Assembly: GCA_023313575.1 (NCBI GenBank)
Contig: JAJTTP010000010.1
Location: 1,364,001 to 1,428,000, forward strand
Length of the DNA: 64,000 bases
Origin: Eutypella sp. D-1
Taxonomy: Eukaryota; Ascomycota; Sordariomycetes; Xylariales; Diatrypaceae
Direction of reading: 5' to 3'
Below are positions 11,192 through 23,051 of the stretch, one piece after another. Position numbers and translations under genes: made by a program. The notes under the pieces were generated by a model. That model worked only from the letters and a program-made list of their open reading frames with translations. It had not been told where the DNA came from and made no database searches. The first letter of the stretch is position 1. Every line of letters begins with the position of its first letter.

Positions 11192-14100
11192 CTAGAGGAC
11201 TGGCGCGAGATAATACTCCAGAATGTTGTATGCCAATCTGAAGTATTTCTCCTTCGCTTTCCCAACCTCGCCCCCGCCCCCGCCCCCATCCGCTCCCTCC
11301 CCATCCTCATCCTCGTCTTCGTCCCCTAACCCCTCCGCCTCCACGTCCCCGTGTTCAACCGTCACGAGTGCCCGGAGAAGCTGCCGGAACCTGGGCGCGT
11401 GCCGCGGCTCGGACGCGAGCACGTCCTCCAGCACGCGGGCGTCGAGGCACCTCTGCAGCACGTCGCCGTCGACATGCATGCCGCTCTTAGGGTCCGAGCG
11501 GGGCTCGGGGTCGAAGCTAACACCGTCACCGTGGGCCGGGCGCGGGCACGTGTGCGGGCAGACGGCCGGTGAGGCCGCGGCTAGGTTCTGGACAAACCGT
11601 AGGAATTGCCAGGCTTCCTGCCGGAGCAGCGCGAAGTGTCGTAGGGAACCGTCTAGACTGACGCCTAGTACATCCGGCGCGTCCCGCGCGCTCTCTAGGT
11701 AACCGTACTGTAACCTGCGCGTAGCGAGCTGCCACGGCGACCTGGTGTGGCCCCGCGCGAATCTCCTGACGGACGCTTCAAGCTTGCCCTGGAAGATTAG
11801 CCTGAAATGTTCCACGTCCTGAGACGCTGACCACAGCCCGTGGACTCCGCATGACATGTCGGATAGCATCGTTATCGGCCGGGGTCGCTCTCCGTCCATA
11901 AAAGAGCCGACTTCGATGGAGTGCATGCCCCTTCTAGCCACAATGTCCGAGTGCATGAGGACCATCTGGTTTTCCGCGAGAGTGGACCGGCCTTTGTAAT
12001 CCAAGATCATGAGGGAGTGGTGCACGGTTACCACATGAAGTAGACCGTCTACCACTTTCATCTGTGAGGCTAATGAGCGTAGCTCGTATTCCTTCATAAG
12101 CTTAAGTTTCTTGTCCACTGGCTGCAGGTACTGTATGTTCTGACCGCAGCAAATAAACACACCATGCTCGTCCGTCGTGACCGAAAACACTGGCTGTTCT
12201 TCCAGTGTTTTAAATCTTTTCCAGAAGCGGATTCGCCGAGAGTTGCCATCAGGTGTTTGGTGTCGTTCTACTTCGGCCGAAACGACAACGAGGAATCCAT
12301 CATTATTACTCCTCCTCCCTCCCAGGACGATCCATTCCCATACTCTTCCATCTTGCTGATACCTCCAATTTGACAAAGAGGTGACTCGCGTGTTAGGAGC
12401 GCCCAAAAATTCGATATACTCCACATCTACAAGTCTTTTCACACCGTTCTCGTCTTTGGCCTCCTTTATCGGACGTGACAAATCTTCGCCTGTGTTAGGG
12501 TCAAAGAAGTGAAGAGAAGGAATGCCATTCTTAGAAACCACAGCAATGACGGCTTCCAGCCTATTCGAGTATAGGATTTGGGTAGGCGCTCCGCCCACTC
12601 GAAAATAACGGGGCACCGGGAGAGGCTGACGTTGAAGTTGGCTGAACAACACCCGGCTCTCCGCGATCAAGACTAGATCGAACGTCCCAGTTTCTTCACG
12701 CCCTGGACGGTGGAACCTCACAACCGAGTTGATCGAGGGCGCCGTAGGATCGTCCGAGTCGATGGGCCAAACCCTGTGTATTTTCTCAAAGTAACCTAGT
12801 CGATCATCTCCTGGGCTGTTCGTCATCATAGCGAGTTCGGAACTGTTGCAGACCATGATAGAGGCCGGCTCCCCCGGGACGCTAATGGGAAATACCTCAG
12901 TCGGCGACGATCCAAACTTATATGGATATATCTCGTAGTTGTTGGTTCGCATTTTGACAATGAAAACATGACCACTTCTTGTTCCCACGGCCAGGGTAGA
13001 CTCCTGTGAATCTTCGCAAGCAAATACAATATTTGTCAAAGCTTCGATTGGCTCTGTCCCTATAATTGGGTTGTGTCTTCCCGTATCCATTTCTGTCGCA
13101 GCTATGCAGTAAACTTTAGTAACAATGTCAATGATAAAGGTAGAATAGGTTTACTTACCAGTATTGAACTCTATTGGTTTCAAGGCTGTTGTGGGAGTTC
13201 CTGCTTCGTTGATTGGATAGGTCGTAAGGATGACAGACTGGTCTTGCAAGATACCAACAAAAACTACAACTTGGCCAGAGAGCCTCCCTAAAGCAATGCA
13301 AGTAGCTTCTGCGTTGATAGTAAACTTCTTTATCTCTGAAACGTGAGCGTCATTAGTTTCAAGAACGTAAATTTCGAATCCTGATGGTGAATGAACTGCC
13401 AAAGCTATATGACCATCTCGTATGTCTGCATATGCGATGGTTGCATTGATATCTCCCGTGATTTCGTGTGTGCTCCTTCGGAAACTGTCGCCACAGCATT
13501 AGATACCAGTAGATAGACCATAGTGGTCGAGTCCGACTTACACATTTGATGATGCAACTGTTATTACGAACGATGTTGTAACCTGAACTATCATGTCATT
13601 CGAATCCTGAGTGGCCAATGTCCTCGAGGAAAGGTCGTACGGGACAGTGTCCTCCTCCTGGTCTATAACATCTTCAAAATCTTCCGAGAAGTGGATGACA
13701 GCTGTCCTATCAGGGAGCGATAGAAGGAGCAAGAAGCCTTCTTGCATCCCACCATGGATTGGGCGTATGGTCCAGCACTTCCTGATAGGCGCAACGTATT
13801 CTGCAACCTGGGTGATTCTTGCTGGAAGGCCATGCCGAAGTTCGGTGATGCAACCTAGCTTGCCCCTCCCCGAACTAACGAACACCCGGTCTGGTCGTCG
13901 AAGTACACGTCCCCAACCTGGAAGAGCGGTATTCCTACTACCGGTAACTGATTCTTCGCCGTCTCGCACCGTTTCGCCAGCTATGACCATATCTGTGGTT
14001 GGTGACCAGTTGGGAATAGTGCCAACTCGTTCTAGCTTTCGCCGTGGTTCTACCTATATGAGTACGTTTCGAGTTAGCAGTACACTATGCATCGGAAAGG

Positions 14101-15697
14101 GGTAAAACGAACACTACATATTGTACCAGGACAGCAATTTCCACCCGCAATGAGCACGTCGCCAATCGTGTCGTACATACATGCGAAAGCTGAGTCAACG
14201 GTACATTCTAACGAGCCCATGTTATAAGATACTTCGACACCGGGATCTTCGCCAATATCCAGCCAGTTGAGGAGGCCATCTTCCCTGGCCAAGTAGAGAA
14301 CGTCATGGTCGGTATGATACTGGGAATCCCGATACGGTCTCGTCCAGGCTGTCCAGAGTGGCCTGATGTTGCCTTCATGATATTCTGTACTTTGGAGCTC
14401 CTGGTCAAGAGGAAATGGTTGAAACGTAGGCGATCCATGCAGGATATCGGAGCAAGTGGCGGCAAGTTCCTCGGTCACTATGAGAAATGCATTCCTGACA
14501 GTAAGGGGAATGAGTAAGAGGGGCAGCCGATATTCGTCAGCGAGCTGGTGGCCAGATTGCTCTTCGGCGAAAACCGTCTCAAGATCCTCACCTCTTGCCC
14601 AATCGTATAAAACCACCTTGGATACCTGATGTTTCACCAATACCAGTATCAATATGATATGCTGATCGTTCTCGGGACTAGGATGCAGGTATTCGATCTT
14701 ATGAATGATTCCGCTCAGGGCTCGGGCTCGGCGCGACTTAACCGGTCGTAATGTGTCTCCTCGCCTGTGTTGTATGCGCAGTTCGTCCATCGACTCAAGT
14801 TCCAAGGTAACAAAGAGATCCTCGAGACATGCAAGAGTTAGGTATGTTGAGCTAGGATCGATAGTCATGTGAAACCCGGGATGATCTAGACAGATACCAC
14901 GCATCGAGTGTTGAAATGAAACGAACTCCCAGTTTCCAGCTGGGCCTCGTTGTAAGTAGAGGAACACCAGTACGCCGTTCTCTAGAGCGAGAATCAGTAG
15001 GTTTTGAGGCAGGCCACCTCTTCGGTGGCGTTTTGGATCGGGAGAACCCAAGTCAAGCATCTCAACATCGTCTGAATCTTCATCCTTGACGGGCGAATGT
15101 CCTTCAGTGTCTCCGTGATACGTGCCGTAGTCAGGAGATGGCCCCATGACGCAGGCATTTCGTATTCTAGAACCAAAATCTCTTTTCCTGACAATATCCT
15201 GCAAGCGCCTTTCCCGCCGAAGCTCACATATCTGGACGAAATGTTCCTAAATGGATGTTAGCCACGGTCTGTAGCTCAAGACTTTCACAATAAAAGACCT
15301 AGAAATTAAACAGGGTTTGGAAGCGTTTATACGTATCCGTAAGTGCAGATACGTGGCCAACCTATGACAAAAGACATTGGAAGGTGGGCAAAGATGGATC
15401 CTGAAGTCTTCATAAAAATAGGGTATAAACTCCTGAGAATGGGAAAGAGAGACCTACCCCTATCAGAGCTATGTCATTTTGATTGGAAGGTCGAATTTTT
15501 ATGGGCAAAGCCCAAAGGATGACAGGGCTATCCACGACTGTTCGGGTAAGCAAACCGCAAGTTGGTGGACTTGATGGCGGCCGCGTCCCCATCCCTCGTC
15601 TCGGACTGTCATCCTTTTGCAGGAGCTCCTCCGCGGTGAGTGTGCGAGTCACCCACTGTCCATTTTCAAGAACACTCGTCTGAACAGACATTGTCAT
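11192..15697 (-). CDS. MMS1_N / DDB1-CPSF160-like beta-propeller protein
   Basis: Large WD-like propeller protein resembling the fungal MMS1_N family (related to DDB1, Mms1 and CPSF160), which act as cullin-ligase adaptors in DNA repair or in RNA 3' processing. Exons: 15697-15458, 15246 to about 14115, about 14049-13542, 13484-13159 and 13101-11192, for about 1371 aa. The N-terminal block PPTCGLLTRTVVDSPVILW, then NDIALIG-EHFVQICELR and FGSRIRNACV, is the family hallmark. The middle contains GTIPNWSPTTDMVIAGE. The C-terminal third is less conserved, ending in an acidic Asp/Glu/Gly stretch and YNILEYYLAPVL. The second intron is ambiguous: a donor at 14114 (GTGTTC) or 14125 (GTACAA) joined to the acceptor ending at 14050 keeps the frame, whereas the stronger GTAGTG donor would create a stop. 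ATG 15691 could also be the start. Which paralogue this is cannot be told here. Confidence 0.75.
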
Positions 15698-18600
15698 ATA
15701 CCATGACAAGTATGGACCGTTGAAACGGGGGGTGCTCGGGAGTAGTTCCACTAGTATATGACTAGTGAATGTCACGTTCAACAGACAGCTCTCGACTATG
15801 ACCTAGAAAGCCGGCACCAACAGATGTGACGGCAACGGAGGTACTCGAGACCCTTTCTAGTGGCGTTAGATCATTAAATATTTTGGAAAGCAAGTGCGCT
15901 TTTATCACAGAAGCACTTACACGCCAACCCACGGCGACACAGAGTGGTGATCTCAGGCTCGAGATGAGAAGGATGATAGGCTATGAATGTCTCACAGGAA
16001 ACTGGCGGATGTAATGATAATTTACATCGGGGTTGCTGGCGTGGAAAGAAAGGCCAGCCTGAAAGACTTCCTCTGTGAATGGAAAAAAAGCCGTCTAGCA
16101 CAGGCATAATATGCGTCTTATGATCAACAGGGTAAGTATGTTTTTCAACGAAGCCGACCTCCGCGGTGATCAGCGTGACATCCTCCTTATGTGCATCGGA
16201 AATCCGGTGTAGTGGATCGGCACTTTACGTGCTAATGCAGGGCTTGACGCAGATGCAGAAGCAAGATGTTTGAGGAGACAAAATCGTTTGCTGAAGATTC
16301 CTGACGAGTGACCTCACTAAGAAGAGTGACAAGGGAAAGAAAAGGGGGGCGGGGGAGGGGTGAAAGAGAGAAAAAAGGAGACCGGGATGCCAGCTCTTCT
16401 GTAGAAGATCCGATTTAGGAAGGGGGACGAAGGGATTCGCAACCCAAGCTGCGGGGTATCCACGAATGTCAGTCAGGGTGCGAGGGAGTAAAGCTGATGG
16501 GATCGATGCGTAGAAAAGAAAAGAGCCAAATAGGGCAATGTCTTAGTCGTGCTCCTTAGGCAGATTGCATTAGGAACACGATCCAATCACTGACGAGGGT
16601 GGTTGCCTGAAACAGAATCATGGTATGGCAAAAGAATGTCGGCGGTGCAGCAATACCTAGGGTGGGAAGAGTTGACGGACTGGCGGGATGATGACGGGTT
16701 GGCGGATTGGTATGATGTTCAAGGGTGTCCAGACCGTCGGGACCGACTATATTTTTCTCCCAAGTGAAGAAACAAACCCGAACCTGTAGACTTGTGTGTT
16801 TGTACACCGAAAATGGGAGATCTACCTAAGGGGACAAGTGGTGATCTCTGGTCGAAGGTTACCTAGGTAGTTGTACTGGGCTGAGGAGATGGCCATCAAC
16901 TCCAGGGCTGTATAGAATGAACGTGTATGCTACTAAGTATTTAGGCAGGTAGAGTATGCCAGTAAGCCCCCCATTACGTACTTTAGTAGGCTGGTTGGCT
17001 TTTGGCTTGTTTCCAAGGTTGTTTAAGTGGTGTCCCGAGAGGTGCTCGAAGGATCTGTTTGAACCTTGGTTAACTTTGGGGGAAGCTCCAGGGCCTGTCC
17101 TTGTAAACTAGGTACCTACCCTAGGTAGCTACATATGGTCTTAGGTTCATGGATGCAGGCGTACCTGATCTGTACAGGATACAAAGTATGGATACTGGAC
17201 CCCACCAGTAGCTCCATACATGCCTAAGTACACATGCTAAGTAGGTACAACATATAGTACGGCACCTGGGCAGTAGCAGTTGGGGTTGGCTCACAGTTTA
17301 CTGTCCTTGACCTCCAGGGCTGGTATTCGACATACAACAGATCGTGTTCCGTACCTCGAGGTCCTTATGAAATCGGATATCTTACCGGCACGCTTATCCT
17401 AGGATAACGTGCCAATATCCTTACCTACTTAGGTAGGTAGGGTATCATTTTGCAGTGGACGGACACATTAGTTATATATGGACTCGCAGGTGGGATAATT
17501 ATAAATTAGTTGTAAGTCACCTGTGACTGGAATGCGCTTCTCCTATTTACAAATATGTGTAGGTTCTGAGTACTCTTCAGCTAGGCCACTGCTGCCCCCC
17601 CGGAGATTGTTTGTGCAAGCCCGAGAACCAAGGAACTGCCACTTAGGCAAGGTTATGGACCGATAGGGAAATCCTTACGAGTGGTACTTGATGAAGTAGA
17701 TAAGTTAGGCTAAGTACGATCTATATAGGTACCCAGTAATAAGTATCCTCCAACCTTAAACCCACCCATGGATGCATGCAAGGGAGAGAGCTGTAAAGGT
17801 CGTATACTTAGGTAAATTATGATGTATGCCCAGATGCACTGGCACTAGGTATAGTCGTGAGTTCTAATAGTAGTTAACGAGCACCTTGCCGTCACCTACT
17901 TATGTAACTACAATGTTAGGTATTAACTATATATTCTTGACCCGCCCGGACCTATCTAGATGCTTATAAGGTATCAACCAGGTAGCCAAGGAGCCATGCA
18001 GGTCGGGTATACCTTTTCTATTTTGCCGGCTAATTACCTACTACATATTCGTAGGTGGTGGTGTATATAAAACATTGGTGGTCGAAATAAGCTTAACAGG
18101 GGGTTGGGAGATCATTGAAGTAGGGCATAAACCTCCTTCTAAACACGGCTATCCGGGCAACTCGGCAGACGAAAACCTGGACCTGAACCTGGACCTTATT
18201 ACATATCATCTGCTACCTAGCCATGCATAATGAATAATAAAAAAGCTACGCGAACTTCAAACCATGGACTTCATGAGGGGTCCAGGTATAGCGTGACATC
18301 TAGAAAGGACACGGACCTTCCCGTTACAATCTGCCTATAATAAGCCTACATATATTCCCTGTACTCCCTATATTTATCTGGGCCTATTTATCTATATCAC
18401 AGCTGCGTACTAGGTTGTTTAGATCGAGATTGCCTAGCTGCCTCTAGCCAGGGCTGTGAACTAAACTATCTTTCTTGGATCAGTCTGTTCTTAGACCACT
18501 TGTGCCCCAGATACGCAAATACGTCAGTCCTGAATTTGCTAAATCCACAAGTGTAACTGACTACTAGGACAGCATCACGAGGGCCATAGATCGAGCAGTT

Positions 18601-20260
18601 CAGTATGCCCAAACCTCAGGAAGTAAACGCCTACTGCTTGCCTACACATATAAGGTGGTATTTACAGCGTGAAAAGTGGTTTAAAATGACAGATAACAGA
18701 TGATAGATGATAAATGACAAGTTGTATAATAACATTTAGGCGCGGGGGGGGAGGGGGGGGAGAGGGGGAGGAAACACTAACAATGAGCATCCGGCATCCA
18801 GATACTCGATTTCTCGAGGCTGTTCCTCGACCATTGTTCAGCATCTAGACCACGACCGATTAGCACTTTTCAGCTTGCTTGATTCCCACGAGGTCCCACA
18901 GGGCTGCTTCAGTGATTTCCCTAGGCCTCTACTACATAAAATGGCTTGTAAATGGCTTGTAAATGGCTTGCAATAACCCTTATTAAACCTGTTATGAAGG
19001 ACTGTGAGGCCTTCTCAACCAATTATATCGGGGTTTCAGATCCACTTAAAAGACAGTGCTATGGATGTCCACGGGCAAGCATAAAACACCCAAGACATCC
19101 CATCCCATCCCATCCACCTGGGCATGTGGACTCAAGCTACGGGCTAGAGTAGGTACCTACTTACTTAGATACTAAGTATGTACCTAAGTACCTAAGTAGG
19201 TAAGTACTTGCTATGGTTAGCCCTTGTTTACTGGCCCAGTTAGTGAACGAATAACTCCCCGACATGTGCTAGAACATGTGCTAGATGCGTGTTCTAGTAT
19301 CACTTGCATAACACCTGGAACAGCTGGACGGACACGTTTTAACCTTGATTACCTAATAATTGAACGACATCAAATCCTCGAAGGGTTGTTTCACTTTTCA
19401 TGATCTCTAATGATATCAACACCCCCTGTGTAAATCTTGTTATATCGCGTTCTTACTGCATCGTATTTCCCACTCTCATCTACAGACCAACTGATTTTTT
19501 GGGCAAAATTGTAAAAGGCCACATTCCAGCCGCAAAAAATACCTTGCGCTACCTAACTTTGACTAACCTGAACTTTGAAGATATCGTTCAGGGGCACTTA
19601 ACTAAGGCTCTGTACCTACCTAGGGATATATTCCAGGTAGTCTATCATTCTCTGGTACCCAAGGAACGGAGATTATTATAAACGAATCCCTAGCTCTAGT
19701 TCCTAGTATTCGAATCCCATCCCGCAGTTTCTCTGAAGGGCTCGGGCCGTCCCGAGCTAGAGATAATACACCTACCCAGACCTACGGTTACAGTCGTGCA
19801 TACCACCTCCCTGTCCGGGTATCTACCCAAGGTAGGTAGGTGGGTAGTGGAAGTATTTTCGCTATTCTACCTCCTATGCGGTGCCTGCACATATTAGCCA
19901 CGTGCACCTTTCTCTCGGCGCCACCTCCCCGACCTGCGGTCCTTGAGCTACCTACCTTGCAGTCCTACCTTGCAACAAGGCCTAATTAGGGGAAAAGGTG
20001 AACAAAAATAGGAGCAGGCCCTACCCCGGCTCCACCGCCAGCTGCTATTTGTTCGTCGCGACCAGGCGACCAGTGAGGTGACTCGCGACCTGCAGGATCA
20101 AAGGAGAAAAGAGATAAGCCCGGTTCAAAACAGGAAGGGGGCTCGTCGAATCTTTCCTCCGAGCCAACCGGCCGGCCAACCCTGCGGCTTTCGAACTGGG
20201 AAGGCAGGTTACAGTATACGAGGGCAGAAGACGCGCGAGACACACAAACAAAGCACAATC
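15698..20260. other. 4.5-kb gene-poor spacer
   Basis: No open frame with recognisable protein features. The region is AT-richer than neighbouring genes and enriched in TACCTA/TAGGTA words: 17108-17132, 17421-17441, 19149-19210 and about 19825-19845. A G-rich tract lies at 18740-18770, and a tandem of ATGGCTTGTAA-like units at about 18940-18970. It separates two divergently transcribed genes and so includes both promoters. No transposon ends or terminal repeats were seen. Confidence 0.55.
19149..19210. repeat. dense TACCTA/TAGGTA/CTAAGTA repeat patch
   Basis: About 60 bases consist almost wholly of overlapping TAGGTA, TACCTA, TACTTA and TAAGTA words in both orientations, so it can fold on itself. 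It is the longest patch of the spacer motif family in the window. Confidence 0.7.
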
Positions 20261-22099
20261 ATGTCTGTCGAAGAAGGAGGGGGGGACCTGGATGACTCCT
20301 GGTCCCTCGGTTCCAGATCGTCGTCCAGCATTGCTGGCTCCGCCGCCAACGACGAGAAGCAAGGCGCGAACGGACCCCCTTCAGCTGACAGCAACAACGA
20401 CGCCATGATCTACGAGAAGGAGAAAACCGCGAGAATCCTGGCGGCATGTAGGGCAGGGAGCATCGAGGATCTCCAGGAGCTCGCCATGTCGAAAGGCGGC
20501 TTCCTGTCCGACGCTAACCGCGCTCTTGCCTGTGAGTTAGTCGGTACCACGTTGGGCACACAGCACATAACATATGAAGACGCTCCGCCGTTTCTCTCTC
20601 AAAAATAATCACACCCGCCGGGCCTGAATGGAATATCACGTTTTGATAACACGTTCTGCGCAGGGCCCATATTGCTCGGTTCTATAGATTCGTGGGGTGG
20701 CACAGATCTCGATGGGGTTGTGAACCCGGTACCCGGGGCCGCCGCTGCCGCCACCGCTACGACCACCACCTCCTCCGCTGAAGACAGGGGCGGAGGAGCC
20801 CAGGAGGATTGGCGGAACTTGCCGCGCCATCGGGACGAGGACCAGGTCAAGCTGGACGTCGACAGGAGCTTCGTGTACTACCCAAACGGTATGAAATTTT
20901 CGGTTTCTTTTTCTCTCTTTCTCTCGCTTGCTCTCTCCTCTTAACCCCCCACGTAACTATTTTCCCACACACCACACCGCTCTTTTCTTCTGCGTAAATC
21001 CCCCACCCACCACCTCCTCCCCCCAAGACCCCCCCCCCCCACCATCACGCCCTCAAATGTAATAAAGATCTTAACTGACTGGTGGGCGGGACGCGCAGAC
21101 AACTCGCAGGCGGAGCTCGACGCGAAGAAGGCGGAACTCTCGGACCTGATCACCGAGGTGCTGCGACGGCAACCTCACCTCTGCTACTTCCAGGGCTACC
21201 ACGACATCTGCCAGGTACTATTGCTGGTGCTCCCGGCGACGTCGTCCTTGGCCGCGACAAAGGAGGAAAGGGGCGCAGCCCCAGTGCCGACCCCGCCGAC
21301 GCCGGTGGGGCTGCGGGCGTCGACGGCGGCGCGGCTCTCGGGCCTCCGGATCCGGGACTTCATGTTGCCGAGCCTGGGGCCGGCGGTGACGCAGCTGCGG
21401 CTGATCCCGGAGATCCTGGCGCGGGCAGACGCGGCGCTGTGCGCGCGGCTGGCGCGCACCGAGCCCTACTTCGCGCTGCCGGACACCCTGACGATGTTCG
21501 CGCACAACGTGCGCCGACTGCCGGACATCGCGCGCGTCTTCGACGCCCTGCTCGCCCGCGAACCCGCCTTCGCGCTCTACCTGTTCGCCGCGCTGGCTTC
21601 CTCGCGCCGCGACCGCCTGCTCGCCGAGAATAGCCCCGAAGACGAGCCCGACATGCTGCACTTCGCACTATCGAAACTCCCACAGAGTTTCGACGACAAC
21701 AACAGTAATAACAACGGGGAAGCGGACCTAGACGCGGTGATCGCGGCGGCGGCGGACCTAGCGTCCGCGCACCCGCCGGAATCGCTCCCCTCCTGGCGAC
21801 GCTCGGTATCGCGACACAGCGCGCTGAAGACGGCGCGATCAGTGCGGTCCTGCGCGCGCGACCAGACCCTCGACGACGGCCGCGCCCACTTCGACGCCCA
21901 GCTCCGCGAGCTCCGCCGCGCCGACCGCCTCCGCGCCCTCCGCGCCCGCTACGATACCTGGCCCAACCGCCTCGCCGTCCTCGCTGTCGTCCTCGGTGTC
22001 GCCGCCGCCGTCTACGTCCGCCACCACGCCGGCTCCGATGGCGATGCTGCGCCTTCGTGGCTCCCGCTCGGGTCCTTGTGGGGGTACTGGGGCGTCTAG
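20261..22099 (+). CDS. GYP8: TBC-domain Rab GTPase-activating protein, tail-anchored (TBC1D20/Gyp8-like)
   Basis: Predicted RabGAP of ER/Golgi membranes; TBC1D20 and Gyp8 act on Rab1/Ypt1-type GTPases. Exons 20261-20531, 20664-20888 and 21099-22099 fit in phase, giving 498 aa. The TBC domain begins around residue 60 and continues through ALAWPILLGSIDSW. It carries the arginine finger in LDVDRSFVYYPN (Arg about 158) and the glutamine finger in CYFQGYHDICQV (Gln about 197). Residues about 456-472 are a single hydrophobic segment close to the C-terminus, the tail anchor expected of TBC1D20. Low-complexity inserts (Ala/Thr near 110-120, Asn/Gly near 370) interrupt the domain. Exon 3 is very GC-rich. 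Intron 2 (210 nt) contains a 12-C run. Converges with VPS52. The assignment to Gyp8 rests on the tail anchor and motif spelling. Confidence 0.85.
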
Positions 22100-23051
22100 A
22101 TGCGTCGCGTTAAACAAGGGGGGACCGCTTATAATATGCACATAAGAGCGAACATTATAAGCTATGCGTCTAGTTCCAGCAGGATTCATCCTTACGGTTT
22201 CTATGCGTTCTGGTTGTATTGTCTTTTCCTTTCTATTCTATTTTTTCTCTTTGTTTTTTTCTTCTTTTTTTTTTCGGCGGGGAGGATAAAAAACTGGTCT
22301 AAAACTATACCACCAAGACGGGCGGACGATCGTAGTATGGCATAGCTACGGGCGCGAGGACAAAAGCCCTCCGGGAATAGATAGGAAGCGGGGGAGAGAA
22401 AGGTCTCACGGGTAGGTAGGTAGGATCGAGAGGTTGCGACGAATAAACCCGCCCCTCCCCACACACCTAGATTTCTACCGGGCAACTTCAAAACACACAA
22501 GAAGATATATATCTATGTATTTATACTACTAGACGGAAAGCGTACAGCGAGCGAGCTTGGCTTTATACAAACTGAGCAACTTCACTTGACTCAACTTACC
22601 CCCTCGGAAAGATAAAAGAAACGCGCCCTCAGGACGAACGAAGCTCGCCTGCATTGCATTGCATGCTCTTAAGCTGTTCGTTCTCATGAATATTTAAAGT
22701 GTGATATAAAGTATATTGAACCAAGCCCCGCCCGTTCTTCCCATTCGCCCGCGCCCTATCCTTTTCCCTATCTATCTAGTAATGAAAAGTTCATGAAGAG
22801 AAAATAAAGAATTTGTGATTGTGAAGATGTCGCAACTGCTGGAACTCCGCGCTGGTCCTTCTCTCTTTCCCTTCATTTCGCCCTCCTTGCCTTGCAGTCC
22901 ATCCTCCCGCCATTATCTTATCTGCCCGATCCAACCCAGCCCGGCCGGGCCCAGCTTAGCCTATAACTACTGCTCACTCGGCAGACTACGTGACGGGTAT
23001 ATACAACCAGCCGAGGTCGCGTCGCCGACGCCACCTCTTCAACTCCCGGCC
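22100..23051. other. spacer between convergent GYP8-like and VPS52
   Basis: Two 3' flanks meet here. Pyrimidine-rich stretch at 22215-22275, TAGG repeats at about 22410-22425, no gene seen. The plus-strand frame at 22815-23471 is mostly the complement of the VPS52 3' end. Confidence 0.55.

Noticed and set aside
15410..15457. Extension of the first MMS1-like exon past 15458
   Set aside because: Residues after ALIG lose family resemblance and the GTAGGT donor joins in phase to EHFVQICELR.
19681..19735. TTCGAATCCC resembling a tRNA T-loop
   Set aside because: No matching acceptor, D or anticodon stem could be found around it.
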